NCBI GenBank assembly: GCA_025201845.1
Contig: MU603936.1
Span: forward strand, 164,148-228,147
Origin: Martensiomyces pterosporus
Taxonomy: Eukaryota; Kickxellomycota; Kickxellomycetes; Kickxellales; Kickxellaceae
DNA length: 64,000 nt
Direction: 5' to 3'
Within the stretch, counting starts at the first letter, position 1. Each line of letters starts with the position of its first letter. Positions 1 to 11,276 of this stretch are shown in pieces. The notes below the pieces were generated by a model. That model saw only the letters and a program-made list of their open reading frames with translations, was not told the origin of the DNA and searched no databases. Position numbers and translations under genes: made by a program.

Positions 1-1499
1 CAGCAGCAGGTAGGCAGGCTCAGCAATTTATTGTTTACCGGCACGACCTAGCAAGACAGGCCAATCACCCAGACGTACGAGGAAAAAATAAAGCAGCTGA
101 AATTGGGATTGGGATTGAAAGGGGGGTGTGGCGGACACCCCCTGGCAAGGCTGATTGGAGGTGCCGCGGAGGGACATGCCTTGCTTTTCTACTCGCTGAG
201 GGAAAATGGCATCGAGGAGGCAGCAGGGGCGAGAGGAATGGGTGGAGTGCCTCCCCGCCAGCCAGAGAGCAACCACCGATTCCTCTGGCAGATTTATTGC
301 TGCTTATTTTTCTCCTCAGCCTGCTGCCTCCTGCTCTTCTCTCTTGCTCGCTATTTGTGCAATTTCCACTCTCTCTCTTATACTTCTCCACATTCTCTTT
401 TTCGAAGGCCAATTTGGAGCAGCTGGTTGTGTACGCACGAGTCTGCCAATTCACATTCCCGTTTCTCTACTTAGCACGCTTCTTTCTTCTCTCTACATTT
501 TCTGCCTAGCCTGGGCCCTTTCTGCCATTTCTTTATAATCAGTACCCGTTTCCCCCTTTGTCTGCAGACAGGCAGTTCTTGATAGTCCAAGTCGCCGTCC
601 AGTCCATACCCTCCTTTTTTTCTTGTCTGGCGCGCAAACAGCCTTTCCTATACACGCAGGCCTTTTCGATTCGCTTGCATTCTGCAGTGCATCCAAAATC
701 CAAGCACATTTCGGCTTTTACTCCCGCCCGCAACAGCCTCCGTTTGGCATACAGCAGAGCAGCGAGTCAGCACGAGCCTCGTTACTAGCAATACGTGGTC
801 CTTGGAAACGGGATAACTCTCTTTCGTGCGCATTCCGCCAGAGTTGCTGCCTTGTTTTCTGCAGGTGCGATTTGTAGCAGCACAGGCAAATTCTTGTTTG
901 AGGGTGCAGCGCGCAGGCACTTTTCCTATATCGCCTCCCCTCAGCTCCCCCGAGACAGCTCAAGCGAGAGAGAGACTGGCATCTCACATAACGAGCGTTG
1001 TCTCGCCTTGCCTCGTCTTGTTTTGCCTTGGTCTTAGCTGCGTTGTTATCGCGCATCACTGGGCCATTATTTTGGTATCCCCTATTTGAAGAGGAGTGCG
1101 TTGTTTTTCTTTCTTTGCGCCCTTTGTCGCCAAAGTGGCCGCTAAAGCACGTGCTCCCTGTCAGCCTGCTTAGCTGTGCCTTGTTCATCCCATCCCACCC
1201 CTCGCTGTTCTCTATTCACTCTTTTCTCCCAGCCATTGTTTCCCCCTTCATCGCCTCTGCTGCCGTCCGCCTGCATCGGACATCCCACTCTTCTCCCTCC
1301 AGACTCCACTCCACTCCGCCTGTCTCCATTTCATTCCACCCACTCACACCCACCCCCATCTCATCGCATCTCATCCCGTCCCATCTCACAGCTGCAGCCT
1401 TGCTTTCCTCAGTCGCTCCTCGCCTTGCCACAGTTGCACTATTATCTCTATCGGCCGTCGTTTCCTTCTCTCTTATTTATATAACCCCTGCAATCCGCC
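1..1499. other. gene-free left flank / MUB1 leader
   Basis: No ORF here looks like a gene. From about 300 to 1490 the plus strand is strongly pyrimidine-rich, with low-complexity runs of CATCTCATC-type words near 1350-1390, as in the leaders of other genes in this window. A TATTTATATAA word lies at about 1477-1487, too close to the ATG at 1500 to be a standard TATA box. AATAAA-like words near the left edge could belong to the 3' end of a gene outside the window; this is a guess. Confidence 0.5.
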
Positions 1500-2225
1500 A
1501 TGCGTGAGTCTAATTTCCACTTCCCCTCCCTCAACAAGGCATGCGTCTCGATTACCTCAGCCCTCTACGATCGGCGAGCATTGGACTGCACTGCCGACCT
1601 GCCTCTGGTGAACTCTCTGTCACATCTCAACTACCTCACATCGTCCTCTGCTAGGATCCGCGAAATCCTCACTACAGACGGCGGCCTCGAGCGCCTGGTG
1701 CGTATCCTACGCACGACCCGCGTCACAGAGGACACATTGCATAGCTGGAAGTGGACCATGGCCTTCCAGTGCGTCGTCAACGTCGGTGTTCGCGGCACCC
1801 CTGAAATCAGACAGCGTGTTGTCCAGGTCGGCGCCGTGCCGATACTTGTCGAAATCCTACATGCATATCTGCTCGGCACGGAGGTCATCCAGCTCGAGCA
1901 AAAAGTACGCGCCGCCTTGCATGCCCAGATGGAGCGTCCGCCGCTGGCTAAAATCATGGACTTTGCCGAAGAGCCCGAAAACCCCAACTCGGACGAAAAC
2001 TCTGAGATCAACGACCCCTCGAACAACATCGTCACGAGCCATGTTCTTGCGTCAGGCGCGAACTTTAGCACTGGCGCTGCTCCCTCGCGGTCGGCCTCGG
2101 CGGCTGCGGCTGCGGCGGCTGCTCGTAGCAATGCTCAGGCTGCAGCCGCCGCCGCTGTGGCTGCTGTCAGTGGCATTACCCCAATCCCTGTATCAAATAT
2201 CCACCAGATGTCCAGGCAGCAGCAA

Positions 2226-2260
<35 letters not shown>

Positions 2261-4106
2261 ACAGCAACAACAGCAGCAACAGCAACAGGTGTACCAGTCG
2301 GTCGCGGGTGGCTCTATGCACCCGCAATCTGTTTCAGGTTCTGGAAGTGGCAGCCGCCAGCAGACGCGCCGTGTTGGCGAAGGCGTCCATCCTCTGGCAC
2401 GCCACGTTGCATACTCTGATGGCTCTGGCTCTGCTTCGGGTGCTGGCTCTGCTGCTAGGCCTGTTGCGCCTGCTGCCGGGGCAGTGCCGCCGCCGCCGCC
2501 GGTCCCTCTTGGCTACTCTGGCGCACATGCTGGAATGCCAGGTGCCGGCTTGTTGCTCAGCAACCATGCGTACATGTTTAGCGAGCAGGAGCGGCTGCAA
2601 GCTGAATACGAGAATGCTCGTCGTCGGCTGCAGTCCATTGATCATGTCATGTACCGCCATGACGACGTTGTTTTGACGCTGCAGCTCCTGGCATATCTGA
2701 CAAAGATGCCTGCACAGCGCCCGCTGCTCCATGAGTGCCCGCTGCTTTATTCCGAAGCGCGCGCATCGAACGGCCAAGTCAATAACGGCGGCAATAATAA
2801 CGATAATAATGGCGGCAGTAGCAGTGCTGGCAGCCCGGCCAGTAGCAGCGGCAGCGGAGGATACGCAAACCCGGGGGACCTGGAGGATGCAGTGCTGGCA
2901 GCGCAGGCGGCTGCTGCTGCGACAGAGGCGGCTGGACTTCCCAGTGTGCGGCGGAGCCCGCTGGCTAGAGGAGCGGTTGTCGACGTGTTTGCGATTGTTG
3001 AAAAGTTTGCGTTCCAGAAGACATTCCCGTCGGACATGGTGTACTGGTCGAGCATTGTGATGCGCAACAGCTGCCGGCGCGACGACTCCAAACAGGGCCT
3101 CCGGCAGTGCGCTTACCTCAAGTGCCAGAAATGGGAGAAGCACTCACGCGAGTTCTCAAAGTGCCGGCGGTGCAGAAAGGCCAAGTACTGCAGCAAGGTG
3201 TGCCAGAGCAAGGCGTGGGCAGAGGGACATCGCAACTGGTGCACTGAACGCACCCCGTCTAACGCCAATAACCCTGGAGATGCCGATGGAGACGCTGCCC
3301 TTGATAGCGAGGCCGCTATGTCGGCTGCTGCAGAGGCTGCAGCAGCTAGCTCGGTTGTGGCTTTGGCTGGCGAGATGGCGCCTGGTCACCACCACCACCA
3401 CGAGCCACGGCACACTCTCCGGCGCGAGCACCCGCATGAGCAGCCGCAGCCAGTCATTGCTATCCCTCCTCCTGCAATGCCACCGCCGAGAATGGCAGCA
3501 AGCAGCGGTGCAGCAGCGGCAGCAACTGGGCGTCCAAATATGGCAGGCGCCATGGGCACCACACCAGCACCTAGCAGCACTCCACATAGCAGCACTCCAC
3601 ATAGCAGCAGCGCTGGCTTCCCTCAGCTAACTCCCCCTTCAACGGCGATTGCCACTCAGCCTGCAGCACAGATGGCAGGCGGCAGCGGCAGCGTGCCAAG
3701 CAGCACACAGAGATCGTCGCATATGCATGGTGCGTATGGCGGCGGCGAGTCGGTTGCCTCTGTTCCAGTGACACAGCAGGTCCCCGCATCCATCGCTATG
3801 GCCTCTGCACCTCTGCCTCCACTGCCGCTGCCCCTGGTCTCAGCCTCAGCTTCCTCTGGCTCGGCGCGGCCCGATCACAGCCACTACCGTCCTGCGGCTG
3901 GAGGACCAGTGGCCTCATCCGCTTCGCCCGCACACCATGGCCGTCTGCACCACCATCCCTACAGGCAGCAGCCGGCAGCACACGGGCAGCATGTGCCCGG
4001 AAGAGACCGCACCCGCCGTGCAGCTGCCGCAACCGAGAGCGGAACCGCTGCGTATCAGCAGCAGAACCAGCAAGTAGAGTACCACCGCCATCCGCCACCT
4101 CAGTAA
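1500..4106 (+). CDS. MUB1: MYND zinc-finger protein, Mub1/SamB family
   Basis: Single-exon gene of 868 aa starting at the ATG at 1500. The N-terminal ~125 residues match the conserved Mub1/SamB start (armadillo-like, beginning MRESNFHFPSLNKACVSITS). A MYND zinc finger lies at about residues 536-580, with the Cys/His pattern CxxC...CxxC...CxxxC...HxxxC (CAYLKC, CRRCRKAKYCSKVC, HRNWC). Between them are poly-Ala, a 24-residue poly-Gln run and Ser/Gly-rich disorder; the C-terminus is also low complexity with His-rich stretches. In yeast Mub1 works with the ubiquitin ligase Ubr2 in turnover of Rpn4, and SamB affects hyphal morphogenesis in Aspergillus. That role is inferred from the family. The protein is longer than yeast Mub1 because of the disordered inserts. 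Confidence 0.87.
2217..2288 (+). repeat. CAG/CAA tract coding 24 glutamines
   Basis: Uninterrupted run of 24 Gln codons, a mixture of CAG and CAA, inside the MUB1-like gene. The mixed codons suggest an established tract rather than a fresh pure-CAG expansion, but its length may vary between strains. Confidence 0.95.
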
Positions 4107-4625
4107 TCCTTCTGTATTTCCTCTACGGGGCTATTGTATGGTTTGATGCCTTTATTCTCTTTCTTTATTTCTCCTATTTCAATTATCCATTAATGTAGCT
4201 TAACATGTCGGAGTCGAAACGGTATGGCCCAAAGAGGGCAGAGAAAGAGCATGCGAAGGGGACGTCACCTCGCCATTAGCAGTCGCCGTCACCGCTGGCA
4301 TCTCCGTTTGTGTATATCGAGCTAGCTTCGCTCGTTTGGTTTAATGCACGCACATGCTCTGACCGGCTGCGTGTGCCCACCGGAGCAAATAGGGTGCAAA
4401 CACGATACCCCTCATTTCCTGCTGGCTAAATTCGCCCAGCCATTTGCTAGCGCTTGGCCAGTCCTCTCGGCGCGCCCTGCCCTTTTCGTTGCTGCTGTTC
4501 TGCCCTTTGCGTTTCTCTCTTTATAGCCATTTCTCATCCTTTTTTGTTGCTCCTTTTCCTTTGCATCATCCATTACAATTAATCTAGAGGATACTACAGC
4601 CCTTTCCGTTTAGCGAAATAGGAGG
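4107..4625. other. intergenic region MUB1-SED5
   Basis: 519 nt between two genes in the same direction. It holds the 3' flank of the MUB1-like gene and a pyrimidine-rich leader before the SED5 ATG. No gene or RNA was recognised. Confidence 0.6.
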
Positions 4626-5935
4626 ATGGCCACAAACAAAGCCAGAGCGTCGTTGCGCGATAGAACAAATGAGTACAGGTTGCTCGTCACGGCCTTGCGC
4701 AAGCGGCAGCAGCAGAATGCGCCGGGTGTGGAGGCGAGCAGAAGCAGGGGCTCGGCGTACAGCGAATTCTCACAGCATGCCAGTGCGATTGGAAAGGACA
4801 TCCAGGACACGACGCTATTGCTTGAACAGCTAGCTGCATGTAAGTGCCAATCGAATAACGCAAACGGTTGATATGCGTGGTGCCTATGGGCCATCTGGCT
4901 AGCGGCGTGTTCTAAACTGCATTGGGTCTTTTATATTTGTTTGTGCAGTGGCGAGGAGTAAGACGATATTCGACGACAAGACCAGCGAAATCAACGGACT
5001 GACAAACCAGGTGAAGCAGCGGATTGCCACCATCAATGGAAAGATCCTGGCGCTGCAGGCATTGCAGCGTAGGCAGAATGGCGGTGGCGGTGCGGGACGG
5101 CAGGCAACTGAGCACCATTCGAATGTTGTGGTTTCGTTGCAGTCGCAGCTGGCTAGCACGTCGACTGTGTTTAAGGATGTCCTGGAGTTGCGTAGCGAGA
5201 GCTTGAAGGCTACGGGGAGTAGGAAGGAGCAGTTTATCGGCACGGCGGCGGCTGGAAACCTGGACTTTGCACCGGCAGGTAACGTTAATCGCTCATTGCC
5301 TGGGCGTGTGCTGGCGTGTGCTGTCTGCTGTCAATTGTCTGCTGTGCATTACGAGACATACGCTTATTCATGCCTGTCTTTGTTCGCCTCCTGCTTCCAT
5401 TCGCGCCTGCCACCGTTTGCAGCTTCCGTTTGCTTTCTTTCTGTGGGTAGGTGTACGCAATCGACGCAGGAATGATTACGACTCTGTAGACTCGCCACTG
5501 TACCAAATGGAGCGCAAGGCGCCGAGTTACGGCAATTCAGCAGCGAATGGATACAGCGGAGCGGCAGCAGGCAATGATGACTTTGTTGCACTGTCGTTGC
5601 CCGATATGGACGAGGCATCAAGTTCGCAGATGATGCTGCTGCAGCAGGACCAGTCGTCGGCGTATTTGGACAGCCGGTCGGATGCCATTAATTCTATTGA
5701 GTCGACGATTTCGGATCTGGGTCAGATCTTCCAGCAGCTGGCGCAGATGGTGTCGGAGCAGAGGGATGTGGTGCAGAGGATTGATGCAAATGTGGAAACC
5801 ATCGATGTCAACATTGGAGCGGCGCAGAATGAGCTGCTCAGGTATTATACGAATATTTCGTCGAATCGCTGGCTCATGGCAAAGATCTTTATGGTCATAT
5901 TGGTTTTTGCTTTCTTGCTCGTGATGCTTGTATGA
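4626..5935 (+). CDS. SED5: Golgi t-SNARE Sed5 / syntaxin 5
   Basis: Three exons: 4626..4839, 4949..5278 and 5451..5935, giving 342 aa. Intron 1 (109 nt, GTAAGT...GCAG) and intron 2 (172 nt, GTAACG...GTAG) were placed by frame and by continuity of the syntaxin sequence. The N-terminal peptide (ASLRDRTNEYR) fits the Sly1-binding motif of Sed5. The middle (KTIFDDKTSEINGLT) is the Sed5/syntaxin-5 signature. The Q-SNARE helix IESTISDLGQIFQQLAQMV has its zero-layer Gln in SEQRD, followed by a C-terminal membrane anchor ending LLVMLV. It should act in ER-to-Golgi and intra-Golgi vesicle fusion. Identity is clear; the exact acceptor of intron 2 is the least certain point. Confidence 0.93.
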
Positions 5936-6123
5936 AGAAAATAGATGGCCCCACGGGTGGCTTGTATCCTCTCTCCTCGTTTTTTTCTATATATAAACCG
6001 TATATTCCCTATCTCGTTCAGAGCATGGGCTTGCCTCTGGTGTCTCAAGAGCATCTGTGCTTCAGGCTGTGGCCTAGACCGAACGGAAAAGAGAGACAAT
6101 GCGTTTGTGGTGTATCGGCTGCC

Positions 6124-8016
6124 TTATGGCGAGGCCTGGTTCGTTTGGCGGCGGCTAATGTGAGCTCCAATCCAGCCGAACAGCTTGAGGATGATCTCAA
6201 ACAGCACGACAGCCGAAATGAAGTACAGAACGAAGCAGCCGATCGAGATGGCGTGCACATCGACGATCTCGCTCTGGCAGTGCGAGTTGTGGAATGAGTA
6301 CTGGCCCTGGTAGCGATCGTAGAACGAGCCAAAGTACTGGGCCAACTCGGAGAGCGGCAAAAGCGCCATGTAGTGCCGGGAGTATTCGGGTGCACCGTGA
6401 ACAGGGCTGCCTGCTGGGTCAAAGAGAAGCGATGTGCGGGCGTTTCTTATCTCGTCCACAATGGCCTCCTTGGTGAAGCTCGGGGATTTGAGCACGGTCC
6501 ATGCGAAGGCTGGACCTGGTGTATGGACATCGCTGCCAGCCATCAGGATCAGGCGCGCAGGGCCGCCTTCGGTCGCGCGCCCGCTGGCTGCATTTTGGCC
6601 TGTTACGTACTGGTATGTGGGCATGTCAAACGTCGCTTGGTTGGCGATCTCGAAGCCGTCCACACCCCAGTCGACAAGGGACTGGATGCTCGGGTGGTTG
6701 GGCAGACGCGGAGCACCGAGGCGCTCCAGTGTGTGGTTTGACCAGGGGATGTGGTTGACTATCACCAGGCCGCCTAGCTCATGCGCGCGGTTGATGGCGA
6801 GCCTGATGTCGTTGTCGGTGGGGAATGCTGTGTTGCCTGCGGTCACAGTGGTGTTGATGTTGATGAAATTCATGTGGATGCGGCAAGTGGAGTACTCCAT
6901 CCCTGGAATGACAATGAACGAGCCAGGGTACTTCTGCTGCGCATATTCCTCGGCACGCAGCCCGCCCACGACTGTGTTGTGGTCAGTGACGATCATGGCA
7001 TTGAACCCCTGGGCGATTGCATATTCGACCAGCTGCTCGGGCTGGAGCTTGCCGTCGGACACTGTGGTGTGTGCGTGGCCGTCGAGAAGCACGTTGTAGT
7101 CGTGGTACGCGGGATCCAGCGGCAGCAGGTGGTCCCGCGGGTTGGTCTGCCATGAGAACTGCATGGTCTCAAACCTGTATTTGCTTATGTCGCCGGCTTC
7201 GTGGAAGGGCACTAGGAGGATCGTGAGCACAGCGAGGAAAACAACAATGGCGCCAACGTGCTTTCCCACCCGGCGTGCGCATCCACGTGCGCGTGTGCCC
7301 CTGCGCTCATGCTCCGCCTTGATTCTATGCGGCAGCCGCTTGATATCGTCCAGTCTACGTCCAAGCCTGCTGAGGTGCCTGGTGATGTGCCTGCTCTTGC
7401 GGAAGTCCCAGTCGCTGTCTGCCTGGCTGTGGTCTCCAGCGAATATGCTGTTGTCGGGCACGTGCATGCCAGCGACGTCGGGCGTTGTCAGGTAAGGAAC
7501 GCCGCTGCCGTGCGAGGATGCTGGTGTTTTGTGTCCAGTGCCAAACGGATCGGAGTCTTGGGACCCTGCCTGGCTGCCTGTTGCTCCGTTCGATGTCCGC
7601 CGCCGGTGATTCATGGTTGGCTCGGATTTCGGCGACAAGCTGGCCAGGTTTTGTTCATGGATGTCCTGCAGCGTGTTGCGGTACCTGTAGGTCTCAATAG
7701 GCCCGCTCAGGCAGCAGTTGCTGGCATGGCCGCTGGCGGTGTTGTCACCGGCGCTGCTGGTGTTGGGTGCTTGGTAGCCGTCGCTTGGTACGGGAGTGGC
7801 TGTGTGGCTGCGCGACCTCCGGTGGAGCTTGGATGGCTGCACACCGCTCTGAAGAATGCTGGGCTTCGGCAGCTCTGGGTCGTCTGGCTGTCCAGCGTAC
7901 GCAGATGCAGCCAAGCATTGGTGCTGTGGACCTGCTCCTGCGCCTGAGGCCTCAGTGTCCAGAGATCCGCTTGTATTTGACTGACGTCTGCTGTCACCGC
8001 CCTGTGCCCTCTTCAT
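6124..8016 (-). CDS. membrane-anchored PHP-domain phosphoesterase-like protein
   Basis: Single exon, 630 aa. The N-terminal ~245 residues are Ser/Thr/Pro-rich and probably disordered and cytosolic, ending in a basic stretch. A transmembrane segment follows at about 250-270 (AIVVFLAVLTILLVPF). A PHP (polymerase and histidinol phosphatase) metal-hydrolase domain starts near residue 305. Visible metal-ligand motifs are GHAHTTVSDG, VTDHNT, GMEYST, NHIPW and AGSDVHT. A second hydrophobic segment near 595-618 suggests a C-terminal membrane helix, so the PHP domain would sit between two anchors, perhaps in the ER lumen or outside the cell. The motifs support metal-dependent phosphoester hydrolysis; the substrate is unknown. 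Confidence 0.85.
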   Translation of the reverse strand: MKRAQGGDSRRQSNTSGSLDTEASGAGAGPQHQCLAASAYAGQPDDPELPKPSILQSGVQPSKLHRRSRSHTATPVPSDGYQAPNTSSAGDNTASGHASNCCLSGPIETYRYRNTLQDIHEQNLASLSPKSEPTMNHRRRTSNGATGSQAGSQDSDPFGTGHKTPASSHGSGVPYLTTPDVAGMHVPDNSIFAGDHSQADSDWDFRKSRHITRHLSRLGRRLDDIKRLPHRIKAEHERRGTRARGCARRVGKHVGAIVVFLAVLTILLVPFHEAGDISKYRFETMQFSWQTNPRDHLLPLDPAYHDYNVLLDGHAHTTVSDGKLQPEQLVEYAIAQGFNAMIVTDHNTVVGGLRAEEYAQQKYPGSFIVIPGMEYSTCRIHMNFININTTVTAGNTAFPTDNDIRLAINRAHELGGLVIVNHIPWSNHTLERLGAPRLPNHPSIQSLVDWGVDGFEIANQATFDMPTYQYVTGQNAASGRATEGGPARLILMAGSDVHTPGPAFAWTVLKSPSFTKEAIVDEIRNARTSLLFDPAGSPVHGAPEYSRHYMALLPLSELAQYFGSFYDRYQGQYSFHNSHCQSEIVDVHAISIGCFVLYFISAVVLFEIILKLFGWIGAHISRRQTNQASP

Positions 8017-8598
8017 CTCTTTCTCGTTAAACGCGCGAGATGTATCAGCAGCTGCGGTGTTTCCTTAGAATAGAAAGGGGTTTGGAAGGCGGGGTGCTGA
8101 GGTAGAACAGGAGAGTGTCGCCGGAGCAAGAAAAAGAAGCGATGCCGCATATTTAGGAGATCAAGTGAGGTGGATGCCAGCCTCACTTGCATGGGGAGAG
8201 AGCAGCATCGCCTGACGCTGTGTAGAAGCAAGAGTCTCGCCTGCCTCTCCTTTTTGGCCCCTTAATATGCGGGAGCAAGCTGCCTGATGACTAAGGACAG
8301 GGCCCAGAGTGATTTGCGGCACGCGCAATACAGCCAGTGGATTGAATCAATTATTGCCCGAATAACGCACCATGCACGCAGAAGCGGTGCATGCGGGCTG
8401 CTAATGCGCGATACACAGAAGCGGTAGAAACCCGTGTATTCGCCCCACATAGCCGGCATGGCTGCCATTGTGAGTTTGCCGCATGGGGCCACATGCAGCG
8501 AGACAGCTGAGGTTGATTGCATGTATATAGAGAAGTAGACACCAAAAGAAAACGGGTCAATTAGCTTGGAGGGTGTGTTGAGATGCCGTTATTTGTAC
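8017..8598. other. intergenic region, PHP gene promoter and IPP1 3' flank
   Basis: 582 nt between two minus-strand genes. The part next to 8016 serves as upstream region of the PHP-domain gene and the part next to 8599 as the 3' flank of IPP1. No further gene was seen. Confidence 0.55.
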
Positions 8599-10712
8599 TT
8601 AGATCTTGGATCCCGAGATGAAGAACCACTTGCTAAGGCTCTGGTCAATGACGGGGGCAGGCCTGGCCACACCGCCAGCAGCAGCCTGGTCGGCGGCAGC
8701 AGCATCGACAGTGTCGGCGTTGTTGAGCTGGGTGTTGGCGAGCTGGATCTTATCGCGGCTAGTCTTTCCGCTAACCAGGTCAGCCCAGGCATCGGCGGTC
8801 TCCTTGACAACCTCGGTAGCGTAGGCCCTGTTCTTGGCCTCGCCGCCAAAGGCGAACTGGTTCTCGGGCTTGCCATCGGGGATCTTGTAAATGCGGAACC
8901 ACTCGTTGGTGGCGTGGAGGAGGCCAGGCATGTAGCGCTCGATATCCTCGACGTCGTTCATCTTGGAGGCAAGGGGGTCGTTGACATCGATGGCCAGGAC
9001 CTTCCAGTCGGTCTCGCCCTCATCGATGAGAGCCATGACGCCGAGGATCTTGACCTGCTTGACCTGGCCGGTGTAGCCAATGGCCTCTCCGATCTCGCAC
9101 ACGTCGATGGGATCGTTGTCGCCGACGCACTTGGTGTCGCTGTTGGTCTGGTTGGGGTCCTCCCAGGTCTGGGGGAGGGCTCCGTAGTTCCAGATGTAGC
9201 CGTGGTGGGGGAAGGAGTTGCGCACGTATCTCAGCTTGCCCTTCTTGGTGTCCTGCTTGATGGGGTTGAGGGTGTCCTCCTTGCTGATCTAAATACGGAG
9301 GCAAAAGGCAGCATAGACAGAATGTGGCAGCAAGGATTAGAGGATACTCGCCACCAAGGATATTGTTCCCACCGAGGGAGGGAGGAGCAAGAGAGGCAGC
9401 AGTGCATGATACTGAGCAGTAGCGACCAGCTGATGTGAAGTTGATGCCGGTGCCACACTCAGGGAGCTGGCGGAGCCAGGGCTGCTGCTCCCATGGTGAC
9501 GCCATCTTTGAAGGTTGGGGTTCCACAAGCGATTAAAGGGGAAGTGCGCTAAGCAATAGCGTAGTGTGACAGTAGGGAGGAGAGTCTCAGAGGCAGGCAA
9601 CGCTATAGCCACAACAAATAAACACAGCGAAGAGAAGGCTGTAGAACACAGCAGACAGCGGCAGTAAATAGTGCAAAAGGCGCGCTGTCTGCAGGCCACA
9701 GCGCAGACCGCCGTCTCCCTCGACGCCACCATGGAGGCTGCACTCCCGAGAGAGAAAGAGCGCTGCGATAAGAAAGCCACGGCCCAGCGTGACGCTTCGC
9801 CTGCAGGGCAGCAGGCAGATAACGGTGAATCACTGATAAGAGACAGGGGAGAGCAGCGATAGCGCTTTTTGCTGAATGCGAATTCACAAAAACGAGATNN
9901 NNNNNNNNNNNNNNNNNNNNNNNNNNNNNNNNNNNNNNNNNNNNNNNNNNNNNNNNNNNNNNNNNNNNNNNNNNNNNNNNNNNNNNNNNNNNNNNNNNNN
10001 NNNNNNNNNNNNNNNNNNNNNNNNNNNNNNNNNNNNNNNNNNNNNNNNNNNNNNNNNNNNNNNNNNNNNNNNNNNNNNNNNNNNNNNNNNNNNNNNNNNN
10101 NNNNNNNNNNNNNNNNNNNNNNNNNNNNNNNNNNNNNNNNNNNNNNNNNNNNNNNNNNNNNNNNNNNNNNNNNNNNNNNNNNNNNNNNNNNNNNNNNNNN
10201 NNNNNNNNNNNNNNNNNNNNNNNNNNNNNNNNNNNNNNNNNNNGCCTGCTGCGCCTGTGTCCTTGCACCAGCTATATATGTGCGCAGACTCCAAACTTGG
10301 AGGCAAATAATGCTTACCGCTGCCCTTTCCGAATGCCAACCAGACACCCAGCCCCCTCACCCGCCTGTTGCCTTCCTCTCCCATGTGATCTTTGTTGCCA
10401 CAAGCAAAACGGAGTGATAAGCCATCCAGGGCAGCACCAGCTGAAGCGCTGAATGTCCTCTAGAGAGACACATTTGGATGACACATTGTGGTTCCTCCTA
10501 GTGCTCAAAAGTGGCCATGGGCACTGCCAAGGGTACAAGCGAGGTGGTGCGATGGATGCTGAAGCTCCCAAAGTCTTGACAAGCAGGTTCCCTCAATAGA
10601 GGGGTTGCAACAACCATTTGCGCAAGGGCGAGATAACCTTTCCGTTCTTCTCGAGGAAGACGCGGTACTCGAGGGTATCGGGCTGACCAACGACGCGAGT
10701 GGTGAACGACAT
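8599..10712 (-). CDS. IPP1: soluble inorganic pyrophosphatase (interrupted by assembly gap)
   Basis: Family I pyrophosphatase, which hydrolyses PPi in cytosol and nucleus. The last exon, complement(8599..9288), opens with [20 protein letters not shown] and contains the catalytic signature [31 protein letters not shown] sequence and the C-terminal KWFFISG typical of fungal Ipp1. Its acceptor TTTAG lies at 9289-9293. The first exon starts at the ATG at 10712 ([19 protein letters not shown]) and reads in register to at least 10626 (…GKVISP). The family's next ~30 residues (the FHDIPL... to ...PRWTNAK segment) are absent from all readable sequence, so that exon probably lies in the N run at 9899-10243. 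The donor of exon 1 could not be fixed. Identity is certain; the gene model is incomplete because of the gap. Confidence 0.9.
9899..10243. other. assembly gap (345 N)
   Basis: Run of 345 N inside the IPP1 gene. It hides sequence that by homology should include the second coding exon of the pyrophosphatase. The real length of the gap is not known. Confidence 0.98.
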
Positions 10713-11276
10713 GGCTGGGCTGTTAGGAAAGGCAAAGAGGGTGGTATTCCGGCACTGCGATGGGGAAGTAAAGACAAGGGAGAAAGAGCAGTCCTCGGGC
10801 GCCGCCGAGGGGATTCTACAGGCGCTTTTAAAGCGCCAAGTGGGAGATGGGTTCTGCTGGCATGGCTGGCCTTAATCAGGGTTGGGCGGTGCCAGCTGCA
10901 GCGCGTAGACAGCCAGCAGGCCTCGAAATCCCCCACCCCGGCCGCCTCGACCGCCCCCACATGTGCTGCTCTGCTGTGCTTCGTGGTTGGGGGTGTTTGT
11001 GTGGATTGTGGATCAGAGCTGGCCTGCAGCTGCGAGCCGCGCGAGTCGCTGCCTGAACGCTACGCCCAAAATAGAACCCAGCCAGCAGAGGGCGCGCCGA
11101 TTCGGCTGGTGTGCTCAATAGAATGCCCGATAAATGAGCTGCTAGCGCGTACACATCGCATCATGCAGCCAGCGCGCAATGCCTGCATTGGCTCTTTTCA
11201 AGACGACAAAGCCTGCTTTGTTCTTGGTGCCTCAACCATGGCCAGGGATACGCCATCGGGGAAGAGCCCTGTGGAT
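10713..11276. other. IPP1 upstream region
   Basis: 564 nt upstream of the IPP1 start. Apart from the 8-bp-arm palindrome at 10821-10837 no element is obvious. A long plus-strand reading frame covers it, but that frame is also antisense to IPP1 exon 1 and does not look coding. Confidence 0.5.
10821..10837. promoter_or_regulatory. palindrome GGCGCTTT-T-AAAGCGCC upstream of IPP1
   Basis: Perfect 8-bp inverted repeat with a 1-nt centre, about 110 nt upstream of the IPP1 ATG. Its arms contain GGCGC/GCGCC next to T/A runs, resembling the core of E2F-type sites (TTSGCGC). A related word, TTTTAAAAGCGCCAA, occurs at 17724-17738. Function is inferred only. Confidence 0.35.
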
